From positions 1 through 64,000 of the forward strand of contig CACENO010000006.1 of the NCBI GenBank assembly GCA_902560875.1: a DNA stretch of 64,000 bases. The letters are read 5' to 3'. A model generated the notes under the pieces. The model searched no databases. It saw only the letters and a list, made by a program, of their open reading frames with translations, and was not told where the DNA came from. A program made the translations under genes and the position numbers. This DNA comes from an uncultured Prochlorococcus sp. Lineage in GTDB: Bacteria > Cyanobacteriota > Cyanobacteriia > PCC-6307 > Cyanobiaceae. This document shows positions 9,682-19,122 of this stretch, one piece after another (positions within the stretch are counted from its first letter, which is position 1; every line of letters begins with the position of its first letter).

Positions 9682-10641
9682 TCAAAGAGTATATCCATTC
9701 TTGATATTCCGCTCATGCTTTAATCGACTCATGGCTGTACTAAAGAAATGGGGAATCGCTCTAAAAGGATATAAAAGAAAAAGTGGGATAAGTACTACCA
9801 CCATCAGAAAATAATTCTTGGTAAAGTGATAATATCTTAAGTAAGGCCATAACCGAGCATAAAGGAACAAGCCCTTTTGCCATAAGTATCTGCTATGTTT
9901 GTTTACTAAATAGATTTCAGCTTTCAAATTATTCAAAGGGTTTTTGTGAGAACCTGTTGTTGAATTTTGTGTGAGAAGATACTCCTTTACAGAAGTAAAA
10001 AGTACATCAGATAATGAAAATCTGATTAATATATCTAAATCCTCTACTCGCCTTAACTTTGAATCAAAAAGTCCAACTTTGTCAAAGCAAGCCTTGGTAG
10101 CCATCATAGAACACGTTGGAATACCAAATCCATAATCAACATCTTTAATTCTCCCAAAATACAAAATAAAATCGGCCAGTTCATTACCAACAGGTAATCT
10201 TCCTTTGCAACCCATTGCATCTAATTTCATGCTATAGCCTGTTTCATATTCTCGTAAAATACTGCAAGTTGAAACAATAAACTTTTTTTTTGGATATCCA
10301 AAGTCTTTCATTGATGCAACCTGCATTGATACTCTATCTGGATGCGAAATATCGTCATCATCCATAAAACAAATGTATTCACCTTTTGAACGAAGAATTA
10401 TTTGATTTCTCGAATATGCTGTACCCAAGTTTCTGGCATTCCTAAGAAGTAAAATATTAGTATTAAATTTGCTAGATTTTATCATCTCATATGTACCATC
10501 AGTGGAGCAGTCATCGATTACTATGATCTCTTTATTAAGCCATGATTGATTTAAAGCACCTTCTATAGCATTCAATATACTGGCTTTAGCATTAAAAGCT
10601 AGAATTCCAATAGTCACTAATTCATTATAATCTTTTTTCAT
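9682..10641 (-). CDS. GT2-family glycosyltransferase
   Basis: The 319-residue protein shows VTIGILAFNAKASI at the N-terminus, IVIDDCSTDGTYE near residue 40 and YICFMDDDDISHPDR near residue 88. A hydrophobic stretch near residues 270-290 may anchor it to the membrane. A strong GGAGG ribosome-binding site sits just before the ATG, and a 173-bp spacer separates it from the isomerase gene, so this may be the first gene of the glycosyltransferase run ending at 6357. It is clearly a paralogue of the GT2 at 7568. Confidence 0.88.
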   Translation of the reverse strand: MKKDYNELVTIGILAFNAKASILNAIEGALNQSWLNKEIIVIDDCSTDGTYEMIKSSKFNTNILLLRNARNLGTAYSRNQIILRSKGEYICFMDDDDISHPDRVSMQVASMKDFGYPKKKFIVSTCSILREYETGYSMKLDAMGCKGRLPVGNELADFILYFGRIKDVDYGFGIPTCSMMATKACFDKVGLFDSKLRRVEDLDILIRFSLSDVLFTSVKEYLLTQNSTTGSHKNPLNNLKAEIYLVNKHSRYLWQKGLFLYARLWPYLRYYHFTKNYFLMVVVLIPLFLLYPFRAIPHFFSTAMSRLKHERNIKNGYTL

Positions 10642-10814
10642 AAAAAAACCTCCATACTTATATGATAGTTAAAGCAGGATTTATTTCAAGTTTAAAAGAA
10701 AATATATTCAAATTAAAAATATTTAAACTTTATTTGAATCAGTTCAGTTGGTTATAGCAAGATCATGAGTTTAGAATTGAAATAATTTATTTCAGAACAC
10801 CAACATAAAGCAAT

Positions 10815-11405
10815 CTAAATATTCTGATTTTTAAACTTAACTATCCATTGGAAACATATATTAAACACTATCATTTGAATATCCTCTGAAATAAGCATAT
10901 CATTAATAGGGAAATGAATTGGAACATCTGCAAAGTCCTTGCATATCCCACCATCAAATCCAAGTATCGCATAACTCTTCATTCCTATTCTTGAACCTTC
11001 TCTCAAAGCATTTACAACATTAGGCGAATTGCCACTACCTGAAAGAACAACTAAAAGGTCCTCCTCGCTAGCCTTAACATTTAATTGATGAGAGAAAATA
11101 TTTTCATAACCTATGTCATTTGCTAAGCAAGTAATTACAGCCTGGTTAGCCGGTAGTGCATCTACATTCATTCCTATTCTCTTTTCTTTTTTTACTGCAG
11201 CTGCCAAACCATAATGCAAATCATTTGCTATGTGTATAGAATTAGCGGCACTGCCTCCATTGCCACAAATAAATAACCTACGATTAGAATCCCAAATTTT
11301 AATAATATCCCTTGCTAATAATTCCAAAAGGTCTTCCTTATCTCTAGTAAAACATTTAGCAAGTCTGATAAGGTAGTCTTGAGAGTGAGTACTGAATTGA
11401 TTCAT
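10815..11405 (-). CDS. GmhA/DiaA-like SIS-domain phosphosugar isomerase
   Basis: The 196-residue protein has the SIS phosphate-binding loop CGNGGSAANSIHIAND (about 47-62) and a second sugar-phosphate loop, VLSGSGNSPNVV, near 120. By length and layout it matches D-sedoheptulose-7-phosphate isomerase (GmhA), first step to ADP- or GDP-heptose. Aligned from memory with E. coli GmhA, the metal/catalytic Glu65 appears as Asp and His180 appears as Phe, while the preceding Gln172 is kept, so true isomerase activity is uncertain. It lies 14 nt after a nucleotidyltransferase gene. Confidence 0.78.
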   Translation of the reverse strand: MNQFSTHSQDYLIRLAKCFTRDKEDLLELLARDIIKIWDSNRRLFICGNGGSAANSIHIANDLHYGLAAAVKKEKRIGMNVDALPANQAVITCLANDIGYENIFSHQLNVKASEEDLLVVLSGSGNSPNVVNALREGSRIGMKSYAILGFDGGICKDFADVPIHFPINDMLISEDIQMIVFNICFQWIVKFKNQNI

Positions 11406-11419
11406 GACTATTATTTAAT

Positions 11420-12133
11420 TTAAACACCAAATATAGTTTTTGCCTCTTCTAATGTTGCGGGTGTTCCTATGTCAATGTAAATTTCATTAGTGTGCCAAGT
11501 CTGCACTCTATTAAGCAGATAAGGTAACACTTCCAAGCTGAAATCAACTGCTTTAGAATGATTTGTTAGAAGCCAGTCCAGAAATACGGAATCAAATACA
11601 TACACTGCTCCGTTTGCACAATCTCCTGGAGGGTTCGATACCTTCTCAAAAAAATTGGTCATCACTGAGCTATTATCTGTCGTTATAATACCAGCCATCT
11701 CAGGCTTTTTTGTTGTAAATGTAAGCATAGTTAATATACAATTTCTATTCCTTTCGTGATGCGCTTTTAATAAGCCTTCTAAATTTACTTTAGATATGTT
11801 ATCGCAATGCATTAAAACACCTGTAACACCTGAAAAGAAATCTTTGTTGGCAATTAGAGTTCCTGCTGTGCCCAATAATTCTTTCTCATAGCTAGTAGTT
11901 ACATTCATATTATTATACTTTTTAGTTGATAGATGTTCTTCGACTAGGTTGGATTTATAATGAGTATTTACCAATGCGGATTCACAACCGATTTCACTTA
12001 GATGAGTTAACCAGTGATCCAAGAGAGTATTCCCTGCTATATTTACAAGGCATTTTGGGGTCTTATAAGTTAAAGGTCTTAATCTTGTCCCTAAACCTGC
12101 TGCCAATAAAAGTGTTCTAAATTTATAATTCAT
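11420..12133 (-). CDS. Sugar-1-phosphate nucleotidyltransferase (HddC-like)
   Basis: The 237-residue protein starts TLLLAAGLGTRLRPLTYKTPK, the GxGTRL...PK nucleotide-binding signature of sugar nucleotidyltransferases. LMHCDNIS near residue 108 supplies the metal-binding Asp. Its length and its place beside a GmhA-like gene fit the D-glycero-alpha-D-manno-heptose-1-phosphate guanylyltransferase (HddC) group, but glucose- or mannose-1-phosphate transferases are similar. The start codon overlaps the LhgO-like stop as ATGA, so translation is probably coupled. Confidence 0.8.
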   Translation of the reverse strand: MNYKFRTLLLAAGLGTRLRPLTYKTPKCLVNIAGNTLLDHWLTHLSEIGCESALVNTHYKSNLVEEHLSTKKYNNMNVTTSYEKELLGTAGTLIANKDFFSGVTGVLMHCDNISKVNLEGLLKAHHERNRNCILTMLTFTTKKPEMAGIITTDNSSVMTNFFEKVSNPPGDCANGAVYVFDSVFLDWLLTNHSKAVDFSLEVLPYLLNRVQTWHTNEIYIDIGTPATLEEAKTIFGV

Positions 12134-13356
12134 GATTTTTCCAGATTTGATTCATTTAATATTAAATCAGCTAGCTCAAAGCTAGCAGAAAATGCTGGTG
12201 ATATTGCGTTTAGGACATGTGTACTTGCTTGTGCATTAATACAAAGGAAATCATCTACAAGCCTACTTTCTTTAACATTAAACAACTGAGCTCTAATGCC
12301 AACTTTTTGACTTGGTTCAATATCATTTGCATTAATATCAGGAATTAGTTCCTGTGCAGCCCGAACCAAGAAAGGCTGAAAAGACTGCAAGGATTGTTCT
12401 CTTGCATATCTTCTAAAACCTCCTTCGTTTGTAATAAGTTGTCTTGCTAAAATACTCAAATTGTAAATAGACATGAAAGGTTCTATTGATTCTAAGCCTC
12501 GATAGTTCTCTCGACCAAATGCGAGAGTAGCCGTAGGGCCAATAGAGATATTAGGAATCAAATCAGCACTAGGTGTAAAATGAACACCCAGGAAAGGAAC
12601 AGATAAGTCTGGAACAGGGTACAAGTTTGAAGGTACTTTGATAAGGCTATCTTTTCTGACCTGCCAATAAAGTCCTTTGAATGGTAACAATACATATTGC
12701 TTAGCCAAGCCAAATAAGTGAGCTACTTTATCTGAATAAAGACCTGCACAATTGAATAAATGAGAAAAGCTAATACTAGTCTGACTTGTCAATTTAATAG
12801 TATTTTCATTCAAATTTACTTTTGTTATTTGATCTCCCTTAATGAAAGAAACACCTTTAGAAATTAAATCCTTTTCCAAACAGGCAAGAACATCCTTTGG
12901 CTTTATGACTACTGTATTAGGACTCCATAAGCACCGTCCACTCGCCGACTTTGCTTGTGGGAAAAATTCATGCAATTGCTTCTCATCCCATAACTCAACC
13001 TTTGCCCCATTAAGCCTCCCTCTCTCAAGTAATTCATCTAATTGAGAATCTAAATTATCTTTTGTAGGTATTATAATCTTACCACATTCATTAACTTTTA
13101 AATTTCTATCTTTAATCCAAGAGAGAAGTCTTTTTGCCCCATTAACACATACCTTAGCCTTCAGTGTCCCTGGCTTATAATATATTCCAGCATGCAATAC
13201 TCCACTGTTCCTGCCGGAAGTATGCATGCCAAGCTGTTCTTCCTTGTCAACAATAGTAATCTTGTGTGTAATCCTCCTCTCGATTAATTGATGTGCTACA
13301 GATAAGCCAACGATTCCTCCTCCTATAATAACAATATCTTTATTAGTGGTTACCAT
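12130..13356 (-). CDS. lhgO: FAD-dependent oxidoreductase, L-2-hydroxyglutarate oxidase-like
   Basis: The protein begins with the FAD-binding motif IVIIGGGIVGLSVAHQ and has GMHTSGRNSGVLHAGIYY, the segment typical of LhgO/DAO-family enzymes. LhgO oxidises L-2-hydroxyglutarate to 2-oxoglutarate. The frame opens at 13428, but the ATG at 13356 places the Rossmann fold at the N-terminus and gives about 408 residues, the family size. It leads an operon with a nucleotidyltransferase and a GmhA-like isomerase, so it may act on a sugar acid rather than hydroxyglutarate. That last point is inference. Confidence 0.8.
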   Translation of the reverse strand: MVTTNKDIVIIGGGIVGLSVAHQLIERRITHKITIVDKEEQLGMHTSGRNSGVLHAGIYYKPGTLKAKVCVNGAKRLLSWIKDRNLKVNECGKIIIPTKDNLDSQLDELLERGRLNGAKVELWDEKQLHEFFPQAKSASGRCLWSPNTVVIKPKDVLACLEKDLISKGVSFIKGDQITKVNLNENTIKLTSQTSISFSHLFNCAGLYSDKVAHLFGLAKQYVLLPFKGLYWQVRKDSLIKVPSNLYPVPDLSVPFLGVHFTPSADLIPNISIGPTATLAFGRENYRGLESIEPFMSIYNLSILARQLITNEGGFRRYAREQSLQSFQPFLVRAAQELIPDINANDIEPSQKVGIRAQLFNVKESRLVDDFLCINAQASTHVLNAISPAFSASFELADLILNESNLEKS

Positions 13357-13738
13357 TTTGTAAACGAATGGAAGATTTGAATTAAATCTAAAAAGTGAGT
13401 TTAAGTATATGTTCTTCTGACATATCATAGACGGATAAAGGGAAAACTATGATATATTTTTTATAATATCCTTAAAATTAGAAAATATGAAGATTTTCAA
13501 TACAAAGCAATTAAGTTAATCTGACTTAAACTAAAATATCAATACAGTTTGAAGGTGAGAATCATTCACCTGTAAGCTCTTGATAGAAACCTAGCCAATC
13601 TCTAATACAAAACTTCTAATGAATTCTTCAAAATACAACACTGGCAAGATCATCCTCAAATGGCTTTCTTTACCAGCCTAATCAAAGTAATGCATATTTT
13701 GCTACAGAAGAATGTGATCAACATTACAGACATGTTTC
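13357..13738. other. Intergenic spacer, divergent promoters presumed
   Basis: This spacer of about 380 bp separates the LhgO-like operon (minus) from the WecA-like gene (plus). It is A+T-rich and holds a short inverted repeat, AGGTGA/TCACCT, near 13554-13572. A 20-codon frame near 13619 looks like chance. No RNA gene or clear promoter box was recognised. Confidence 0.4.
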
Positions 13739-14809
13739 ATGAATAGCACAGAGGCTGGTTCATTGATGACCGTAGTCTGTTTTCTAATTTCAATAGTCAT
13801 AACTTTATTGATGACTCCAATTATTAGAAAAATTGGATTTAATTATGGTTTACTAGATCATCCAAACTCTAGAAAACAGCACAACAAGCCTATAGCAAGG
13901 GTAGGAGGTATTGCTATCATCATTGGCATCCTAATCTCAAGCATATCCACTTATAATTTTTTCAACTTAAGTTCCTTTAGCCTTAATGAAATAAAAATAT
14001 TTTGGGCAATAACATTAGGTATGTCTGCTTTTTTTATTTTAGGCCTTGCCGATGATTTTTGGTCTTTAGAACCTATTCCAAGACTTGTTTTGCAAATCAG
14101 TATTGCTGGGGTTATGTGGAATTATGGAGTGCGCATAGATAATATCAAAATGGATTGGCTAGGACTAGGAATAGACAACCTTCTATTAACTTCTTTGACG
14201 AGTTTTATATTAACCTCAATATGGATTGTTGGAGCTACTAATGCTATTAATTGGTTTGATGGGTTAGATGGCCTTGCTGCTGGTGTATCAGGGATTTCAG
14301 CTTTAAGCCTAATTGCAATAGGTTTATCAAATGGGCAAATCTGCTCAAGTGTGCTTGCTGCTGCATTAGCAGGAGCAAGCATAGGCTTTCTAAATCTAAA
14401 TCTTTATCCAGCGAAAATCCTTATGGGTGATGGAGGTTCCTACCTAATTGGTTCATCGCTGGCTTCAATTAGCATTTTAAGCTCAACAACCCAACCATAT
14501 GGATTAAATCCATTATTACCATTACTTATCTTACTACTTCCATTATGTGATATGACTAGAGTAATTATAACAAGACTAAGCAATGGAGATTCACCTTTCC
14601 TACCTGATAGGAACCATCTGCACCACAAACTACTTACTATCGGTTTTAGCGAAAGGAGCACTGTTCACCTTATATATAGTATAACTCTATTACTTTCTGC
14701 AATTGCATTATCTTTGATTTTTGATGATGTATTATTTTTATTATTAATATCAAGTTTAACATTTATAATTACACTATTTTACGAGTTAAGAGTAAGAGCT
14801 AAGTTATAA
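13739..14809 (+). CDS. WecA/MraY-family undecaprenyl-phosphate sugar-1-phosphate transferase
   Basis: The 356-residue protein has about ten membrane helices. Family motifs visible are HPNSRKQHNKPIARVGG near residue 41, LGLADDFWSLEP near 100 (the DD pair), NAINWFDGLDGLAAG near 168 and the cytoplasmic loop HLHHKL near 296. These are the hallmarks of polyprenyl-phosphate HexNAc-1-phosphate transferases, which start glycan assembly on undecaprenyl phosphate. MraY is less likely, since the gene stands in a polysaccharide cluster. It is probably the initiating enzyme for glycans made by the surrounding genes. Confidence 0.9.
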   Translation: MNSTEAGSLMTVVCFLISIVITLLMTPIIRKIGFNYGLLDHPNSRKQHNKPIARVGGIAIIIGILISSISTYNFFNLSSFSLNEIKIFWAITLGMSAFFILGLADDFWSLEPIPRLVLQISIAGVMWNYGVRIDNIKMDWLGLGIDNLLLTSLTSFILTSIWIVGATNAINWFDGLDGLAAGVSGISALSLIAIGLSNGQICSSVLAAALAGASIGFLNLNLYPAKILMGDGGSYLIGSSLASISILSSTTQPYGLNPLLPLLILLLPLCDMTRVIITRLSNGDSPFLPDRNHLHHKLLTIGFSERSTVHLIYSITLLLSAIALSLIFDDVLFLLLISSLTFIITLFYELRVRAKL

Positions 14810-14818
14810 TATAATTAG

Positions 14819-15757
14819 TTAAAGTACATTTTTAAAATAATCAATTGTTTTAATTAAACCAGTTTCTAAAGAAATACATGGCTCCCAATTTAGTTTTTGT
14901 TTCGCAAGGTTTATCACAGGTTGTCTTCGCAAGGGATCATCAGCTGGTAATTTCTTCATTTCAATTGTGAGAGATGGATTAATTGCACATCGGACTAATT
15001 CTGCCAGTTTGAGTATAGTAAATTCATCTGGATTGCCAATATTGATTGGCCCTGTAAAGTCACTATTCATAAATCTAACCATCCCTTCTATTAGGTCATC
15101 TACATAACAAAAACTTCTTGTCTGACTACCATCTCCATATAAAGTCAAAGATTTACCCTGCAAAGCCTGAACAATAAAATTGCTTACTACCCTTCCATCG
15201 TTAGGCAACATTCTTGGTCCATATGTATTAAATATCCTCATAACTCTAATTTGAGTATTATGCATTCTTTGGTAATCAAAGCATAATGTTTCAGCTATAC
15301 GTTTGCCCTCATCATAACAACTACGAATTCCTATAGGATTAACAGAGCCACGATATTCCTCTGATTGTGGGTGTACTTCAGGGTCTCCATATACTTCGCT
15401 AGTTGATGCGAGGAGAATCCTTGCATTCAATCTTCTTGCAAGACCTAACATATTATAAGTTCCTAGAAAGCTTGTTTTTGCTGTCTTTATAGGATTGAAC
15501 TGGTAATGCACTGGTGAGGCTGGACAGGCCAAGTGCCAAATTCTGTCTGCTTCTAAACGTATTGGCTCAGTAACATCATGGCGGATCAATTCAAACCTAG
15601 GATGATTAATCCACTTGTAAATATTCTTTTTAGTTCCTGTAAAATAATTATCTAGACAAATTACTTCATCTCCAGATTGCATTAAATAATCAACCAAATG
15701 AGAACCTAAAAAACCAGCTCCACCCGTTACTAGATTTCTCACTATTGACCTAGCCAT
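14819..15757 (-). CDS. UDP-glucuronate decarboxylase (UDP-xylose synthase)
   Basis: The 312-residue SDR has the NAD motif [15 protein letters not shown] at the N-terminus, the UXS marker [19 protein letters not shown] near residue 73, TSEVYGDP near 118 and the catalytic YxxxK as YDEGK near 148, followed by [10 protein letters not shown]. These segments are strongly conserved in UDP-xylose synthases, which convert UDP-glucuronate to UDP-xylose. The gene should supply xylose to the surface glycan. It ends convergently 9 nt from the WecA-like gene. Confidence 0.92.
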   Translation of the reverse strand: MARSIVRNLVTGGAGFLGSHLVDYLMQSGDEVICLDNYFTGTKKNIYKWINHPRFELIRHDVTEPIRLEADRIWHLACPASPVHYQFNPIKTAKTSFLGTYNMLGLARRLNARILLASTSEVYGDPEVHPQSEEYRGSVNPIGIRSCYDEGKRIAETLCFDYQRMHNTQIRVMRIFNTYGPRMLPNDGRVVSNFIVQALQGKSLTLYGDGSQTRSFCYVDDLIEGMVRFMNSDFTGPINIGNPDEFTILKLAELVRCAINPSLTIEMKKLPADDPLRRQPVINLAKQKLNWEPCISLETGLIKTIDYFKNVL

Positions 15758-15862
15758 AACAGCAACTAATTAACACAAAATTTCAATTTGATAACCTTAT
15801 CATAGAAAATTCAAAGAATGTCATAAGAAATATTTTTTAGACGGTTTGAAATAAGGTGATCA

Positions 15863-16198
15863 TTAAAACATCTCATAAATATAGTCTGACAATTTTTTTC
15901 TAGTTTTTATGAATCTACCTTGCGGGTATCTACGTAATAATTTTACAATTAAAATGTATTCTAAGTCAGAAAATCTAATCCTTCTGACTATTGGGTACTC
16001 TTGTTCATAACCTTCTGGTATACTTTGCCAATTAGTACTTCTATATTTGCTTTTTATAATTTTCTTTTTAAAAGGGTTAGGCAAGATTTGAAAGGTGAGT
16101 TTAATTAACAAAATAATAAATATAATCAGGTCAAAGAAAAAAGACATGATTCTTCTTGCAGATATTATAAATAATTTTAGAATGAATTTACAAGGCAT
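15863..16198 (-). CDS. Small membrane protein downstream of carbamoyltransferase
   Basis: This 111-residue protein has one strong hydrophobic helix at about residues 17-38 (SFFFDLIIFIILLIKLTFQI) and a basic C-terminal half. It starts 3 nt after the stop of the carbamoyltransferase, implying co-translation. Small membrane proteins next to NodU-type carbamoyltransferases are common, for example SxtJ and DUF5989 proteins, but I do not recognise this as either. A membrane-anchor role for the enzyme is inference. Confidence 0.65.
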   Translation of the reverse strand: MPCKFILKLFIISARRIMSFFFDLIIFIILLIKLTFQILPNPFKKKIIKSKYRSTNWQSIPEGYEQEYPIVRRIRFSDLEYILIVKLLRRYPQGRFIKTRKKLSDYIYEMF

Positions 16199-16201
16199 AG
16201 T

Positions 16202-18046
16202 TTAATCAATTTTTGGCCTTAGAATTCTGATAGCCTCTGGAGGCATCTCTGGCAGCGTCTGGTCTGACCTGCGAAGAAAATAGTTACCCATACAAAGTCC
16301 ATCCATATATGTATTGATCATACAGTTATATGCATCTAAGGGAGTACAGACTATAGGCTCTCCTCTAACATTAAAAGAAGTATTTACTAAAAAAGGAATA
16401 TTAGTTCTAAGATTAAATTCAGAAAGTAGATTATATATAAAAGGATTATCAGAATGACTAACAGTTTGCAATCTGGCAGAGTAGTCAACATGAGTCACTG
16501 CTGGGACTTCCGAACGAGGCTGATTTAATAATTGTAAAATATTTACAGTTGTAGAGTAATCGATAGGTTGATTAAATCTCTTACTCTCATTCAGTAAGTA
16601 TACAAAGAGCATATATTTATTATCTAGATCTGAGTCTTGAAACCATTCACTAACATGTTCTCGCAAAACAAATGGAGCAAAAGGTCGGAAAGATTCTCTA
16701 AATTTTATTTTTAAATTCATTCTTGTTTGTGTTTCTTGTGATCTTGGGTCTCCAATTATTGAGCGATTGCCTAGTGCTCTAGGCCCAAATTCCATTCTTC
16801 CTCTAAACAAACCAAAGATATGGCCATCCATCAATTCATCAACAAGCATAGATGTCAATTCAGTATCATCTTTATAGTATTCATAACAGGCACCAATTGA
16901 ATCTAGGAAACATCTAATCTCATAATCTGAATAACTAGGTCCTAATCTACAATTTTGCATTAAATCTGTGATATCATTATCTGCTTCAGTTTTAGGGTTG
17001 CCTAATACTTGATGATACAAATAAAGAGCTGCACCTAATGCATTTCCACTATCTCCACTTGCTGGTTGAACCCAAATCTTGTCAAATTTTTTAGAACGTT
17101 GCAAATTGCCATTTGAAACACAATTCAAGGCAACTCCACCAGAAAGACACAAATTCCTTATATTTGTAAGCTTTTGTGCATGCAAAGACATTAGAAATAC
17201 AACTTCATCTGTAAATGCTTGCAATCCTGCTGCTATATCCATATGCGTTTTATTAATTGGTTCATATTCATTAATTCTGGGCTTGATATGAAATAATTTT
17301 TCTAAGTTATTTGTGAACATAATATCAGTACTTGTAAAATCAAAGTATTTCATGTTTAATTTTAATGAGCCATCTTCATACAAATAACATAGTTCCTGCT
17401 TGAAAATATCAAAATAAGTTTTTGAATCTCCATAAGGAGCTAATCCCATAACTTTATATTCACCCAAATTGGCCTTAAAACCTAAAAATGTTGTTATGCA
17501 CGAATAAAGTAAGCCAATAGAGTCTGGATATTTCATGATTTTCAATAGCTTTATCTGATTTTTCGACCCAAGGCTTATGGTAGCTGTAGTATCTTCTCCT
17601 ACGGCATCAATTGTCAGGATTGAGGCTTCCTTCAATCCTGAAGGGAAAAAAGCTGATGCAGCATGAGAAATATGGTGCCTAGAGAAATAGAATTCACCAG
17701 TATAATTTGGATAAACATTCTTAAAATATTTATCAAACTGAAGCCTCTGTAAACCCCACGATAAAATATTATTATAAACATCTAAAATATTATTAGGATT
17801 TAAATGCAGATTAGAGTAAACTCTTTTAAAAGATTTTGATGGCTGCTCATAAAAAGCTACAAAATCTATTCTATCTATTGTTAGTGAAGCTTGATCAAGG
17901 CAATAGGCTATAGAAAACCTAGGAAAACTTCTATCACCTTTAACCCTTGAAAACCTTTCTTCCTGAACTGCAGCTATAATTTGCCCATCTACTATAATTG
18001 CTGCGGAAGAGTCATGATAGAAACAAGAGATCCCTAAAATATTCAT
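16202..18046 (-). CDS. NodU/CmcH-family O-carbamoyltransferase
   Basis: The N-terminal Kae1/HSP70-fold half starts MNILGISCFYHDSSAAII and includes HHISHAASAFFPSG near residue 130 and LCLSGGVALNCVSNG near 305. The C-terminal domain has GRMEFGPRALGNRSI and ends near RGEPIVCTPLDAY. The family moves a carbamoyl group from carbamoyl phosphate via carbamoyl-AMP to a hydroxyl of a sugar or antibiotic. The frame opens at a TTG at 18067 inside the upstream gene; the ATG at 18046, 1 nt after that stop, gives the conserved N-terminus and about 614 residues. The acceptor is presumably a cluster sugar. Confidence 0.92.
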   Translation of the reverse strand: MNILGISCFYHDSSAAIIVDGQIIAAVQEERFSRVKGDRSFPRFSIAYCLDQASLTIDRIDFVAFYEQPSKSFKRVYSNLHLNPNNILDVYNNILSWGLQRLQFDKYFKNVYPNYTGEFYFSRHHISHAASAFFPSGLKEASILTIDAVGEDTTATISLGSKNQIKLLKIMKYPDSIGLLYSCITTFLGFKANLGEYKVMGLAPYGDSKTYFDIFKQELCYLYEDGSLKLNMKYFDFTSTDIMFTNNLEKLFHIKPRINEYEPINKTHMDIAAGLQAFTDEVVFLMSLHAQKLTNIRNLCLSGGVALNCVSNGNLQRSKKFDKIWVQPASGDSGNALGAALYLYHQVLGNPKTEADNDITDLMQNCRLGPSYSDYEIRCFLDSIGACYEYYKDDTELTSMLVDELMDGHIFGLFRGRMEFGPRALGNRSIIGDPRSQETQTRMNLKIKFRESFRPFAPFVLREHVSEWFQDSDLDNKYMLFVYLLNESKRFNQPIDYSTTVNILQLLNQPRSEVPAVTHVDYSARLQTVSHSDNPFIYNLLSEFNLRTNIPFLVNTSFNVRGEPIVCTPLDAYNCMINTYMDGLCMGNYFLRRSDQTLPEMPPEAIRILRPKID

Positions 18047-18047
18047 A

Positions 18048-18983
18048 TCATCTAAATTCCTTCGCAAAAACGTCAGCTAGTTTGATATGACCCGAAGCAT
18101 TTAAATGCCCCTCTATATAGAAATATTGATTATATTCGCCTGCTAACATGCAATTCAAGATATCAATATATTTCATCCTTGATGTCTTGCAAATTGATAA
18201 ATAAAATTGTTGAACTAAAAACTTTAAGTCTTTATTAGCATGTTTAAGAAAGTCCCAATTAGGAATTGGTGCGATAAAGCATGTGGAATTTGGGAAAAGT
18301 GACTTCGCCTTTTCAAAACATGACTGAGTAACTTTAAATTGATCAGGAGAACTATAAGCCTTTTCAATATTTTTGTTCATATCTGATGAATAACCCTTGT
18401 TTGATAATTTTCTAATTAATTGTTTAAAAAAAGAAGTTTGGTTAATCTCTTCTGTATTAGAAGTATATTCAAGATGTGGTTTTGGAACAGGTATATTGTG
18501 CAAAATCATTTCACCATCCTTAATTTCAGGATATGGCTTATGCCAAAGATGACTAGAAACTAAGTTGTCTATTTGACGCTTCTTCATAAAATTTCTAACC
18601 ACACAGCCAATATATGGAGAAAAAATAACTCTCTTCGGTTCTATAAATTCAGAACAATCTTTAGAAATGAGATATTGCTGAATTATATCTGTGCCTGATA
18701 TACCTGCATTATAAGAGTTGCCTAAAATATCACTAAATCTACTTTTATTTGAAACACCGTCGCCTGCTGTAAAAGAACATCCTATAAATAAATTATCAAC
18801 ATGAATCTTTGACTGTCCCTGATCTAGCTCTAGATTTTCATTACGGTAGCCAAATTTATCAGCAATTAAAGTATAGTCTAACATTTGATCCTCTATCTCA
18901 CCAACTATTATTGTTTTCAAATTATTGATATATTTATGACCTATTAATGGATTGTGTGTGAAGATCTGCCTATAACTCTTCAT
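18048..18983 (-). CDS. SGNH/GDSL-like hydrolase-fold protein
   Basis: The 311-residue protein has an SGNH block I, LFIGCSFTAGDGV near residue 65, with Ser in place, and a C-terminal block V, EGHLNASGHIKLAD near 290, with the catalytic His. No signal peptide is seen. SGNH enzymes act as esterases or O-acetyl- and acyltransferase partners on glycans. One base separates its stop from the carbamoyltransferase ATG, so the two are probably made together; it may remove or add an acyl group on the same sugar. That role is inference. Confidence 0.75.
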   Translation of the reverse strand: MKSYRQIFTHNPLIGHKYINNLKTIIVGEIEDQMLDYTLIADKFGYRNENLELDQGQSKIHVDNLFIGCSFTAGDGVSNKSRFSDILGNSYNAGISGTDIIQQYLISKDCSEFIEPKRVIFSPYIGCVVRNFMKKRQIDNLVSSHLWHKPYPEIKDGEMILHNIPVPKPHLEYTSNTEEINQTSFFKQLIRKLSNKGYSSDMNKNIEKAYSSPDQFKVTQSCFEKAKSLFPNSTCFIAPIPNWDFLKHANKDLKFLVQQFYLSICKTSRMKYIDILNCMLAGEYNQYFYIEGHLNASGHIKLADVFAKEFR

Positions 18984-19122
18984 TTTGCTTTTAAATCATT
19001 CGGCTTGGCGAATTGGGTGCACGAAGCTTATGTATAGGTATTATACCACAAAAGATATCTATTCATAAACTAGAACGGATAATAAGATAAATATAGAGGA
19101 ATCATTCATCTGACAAGTAAAA

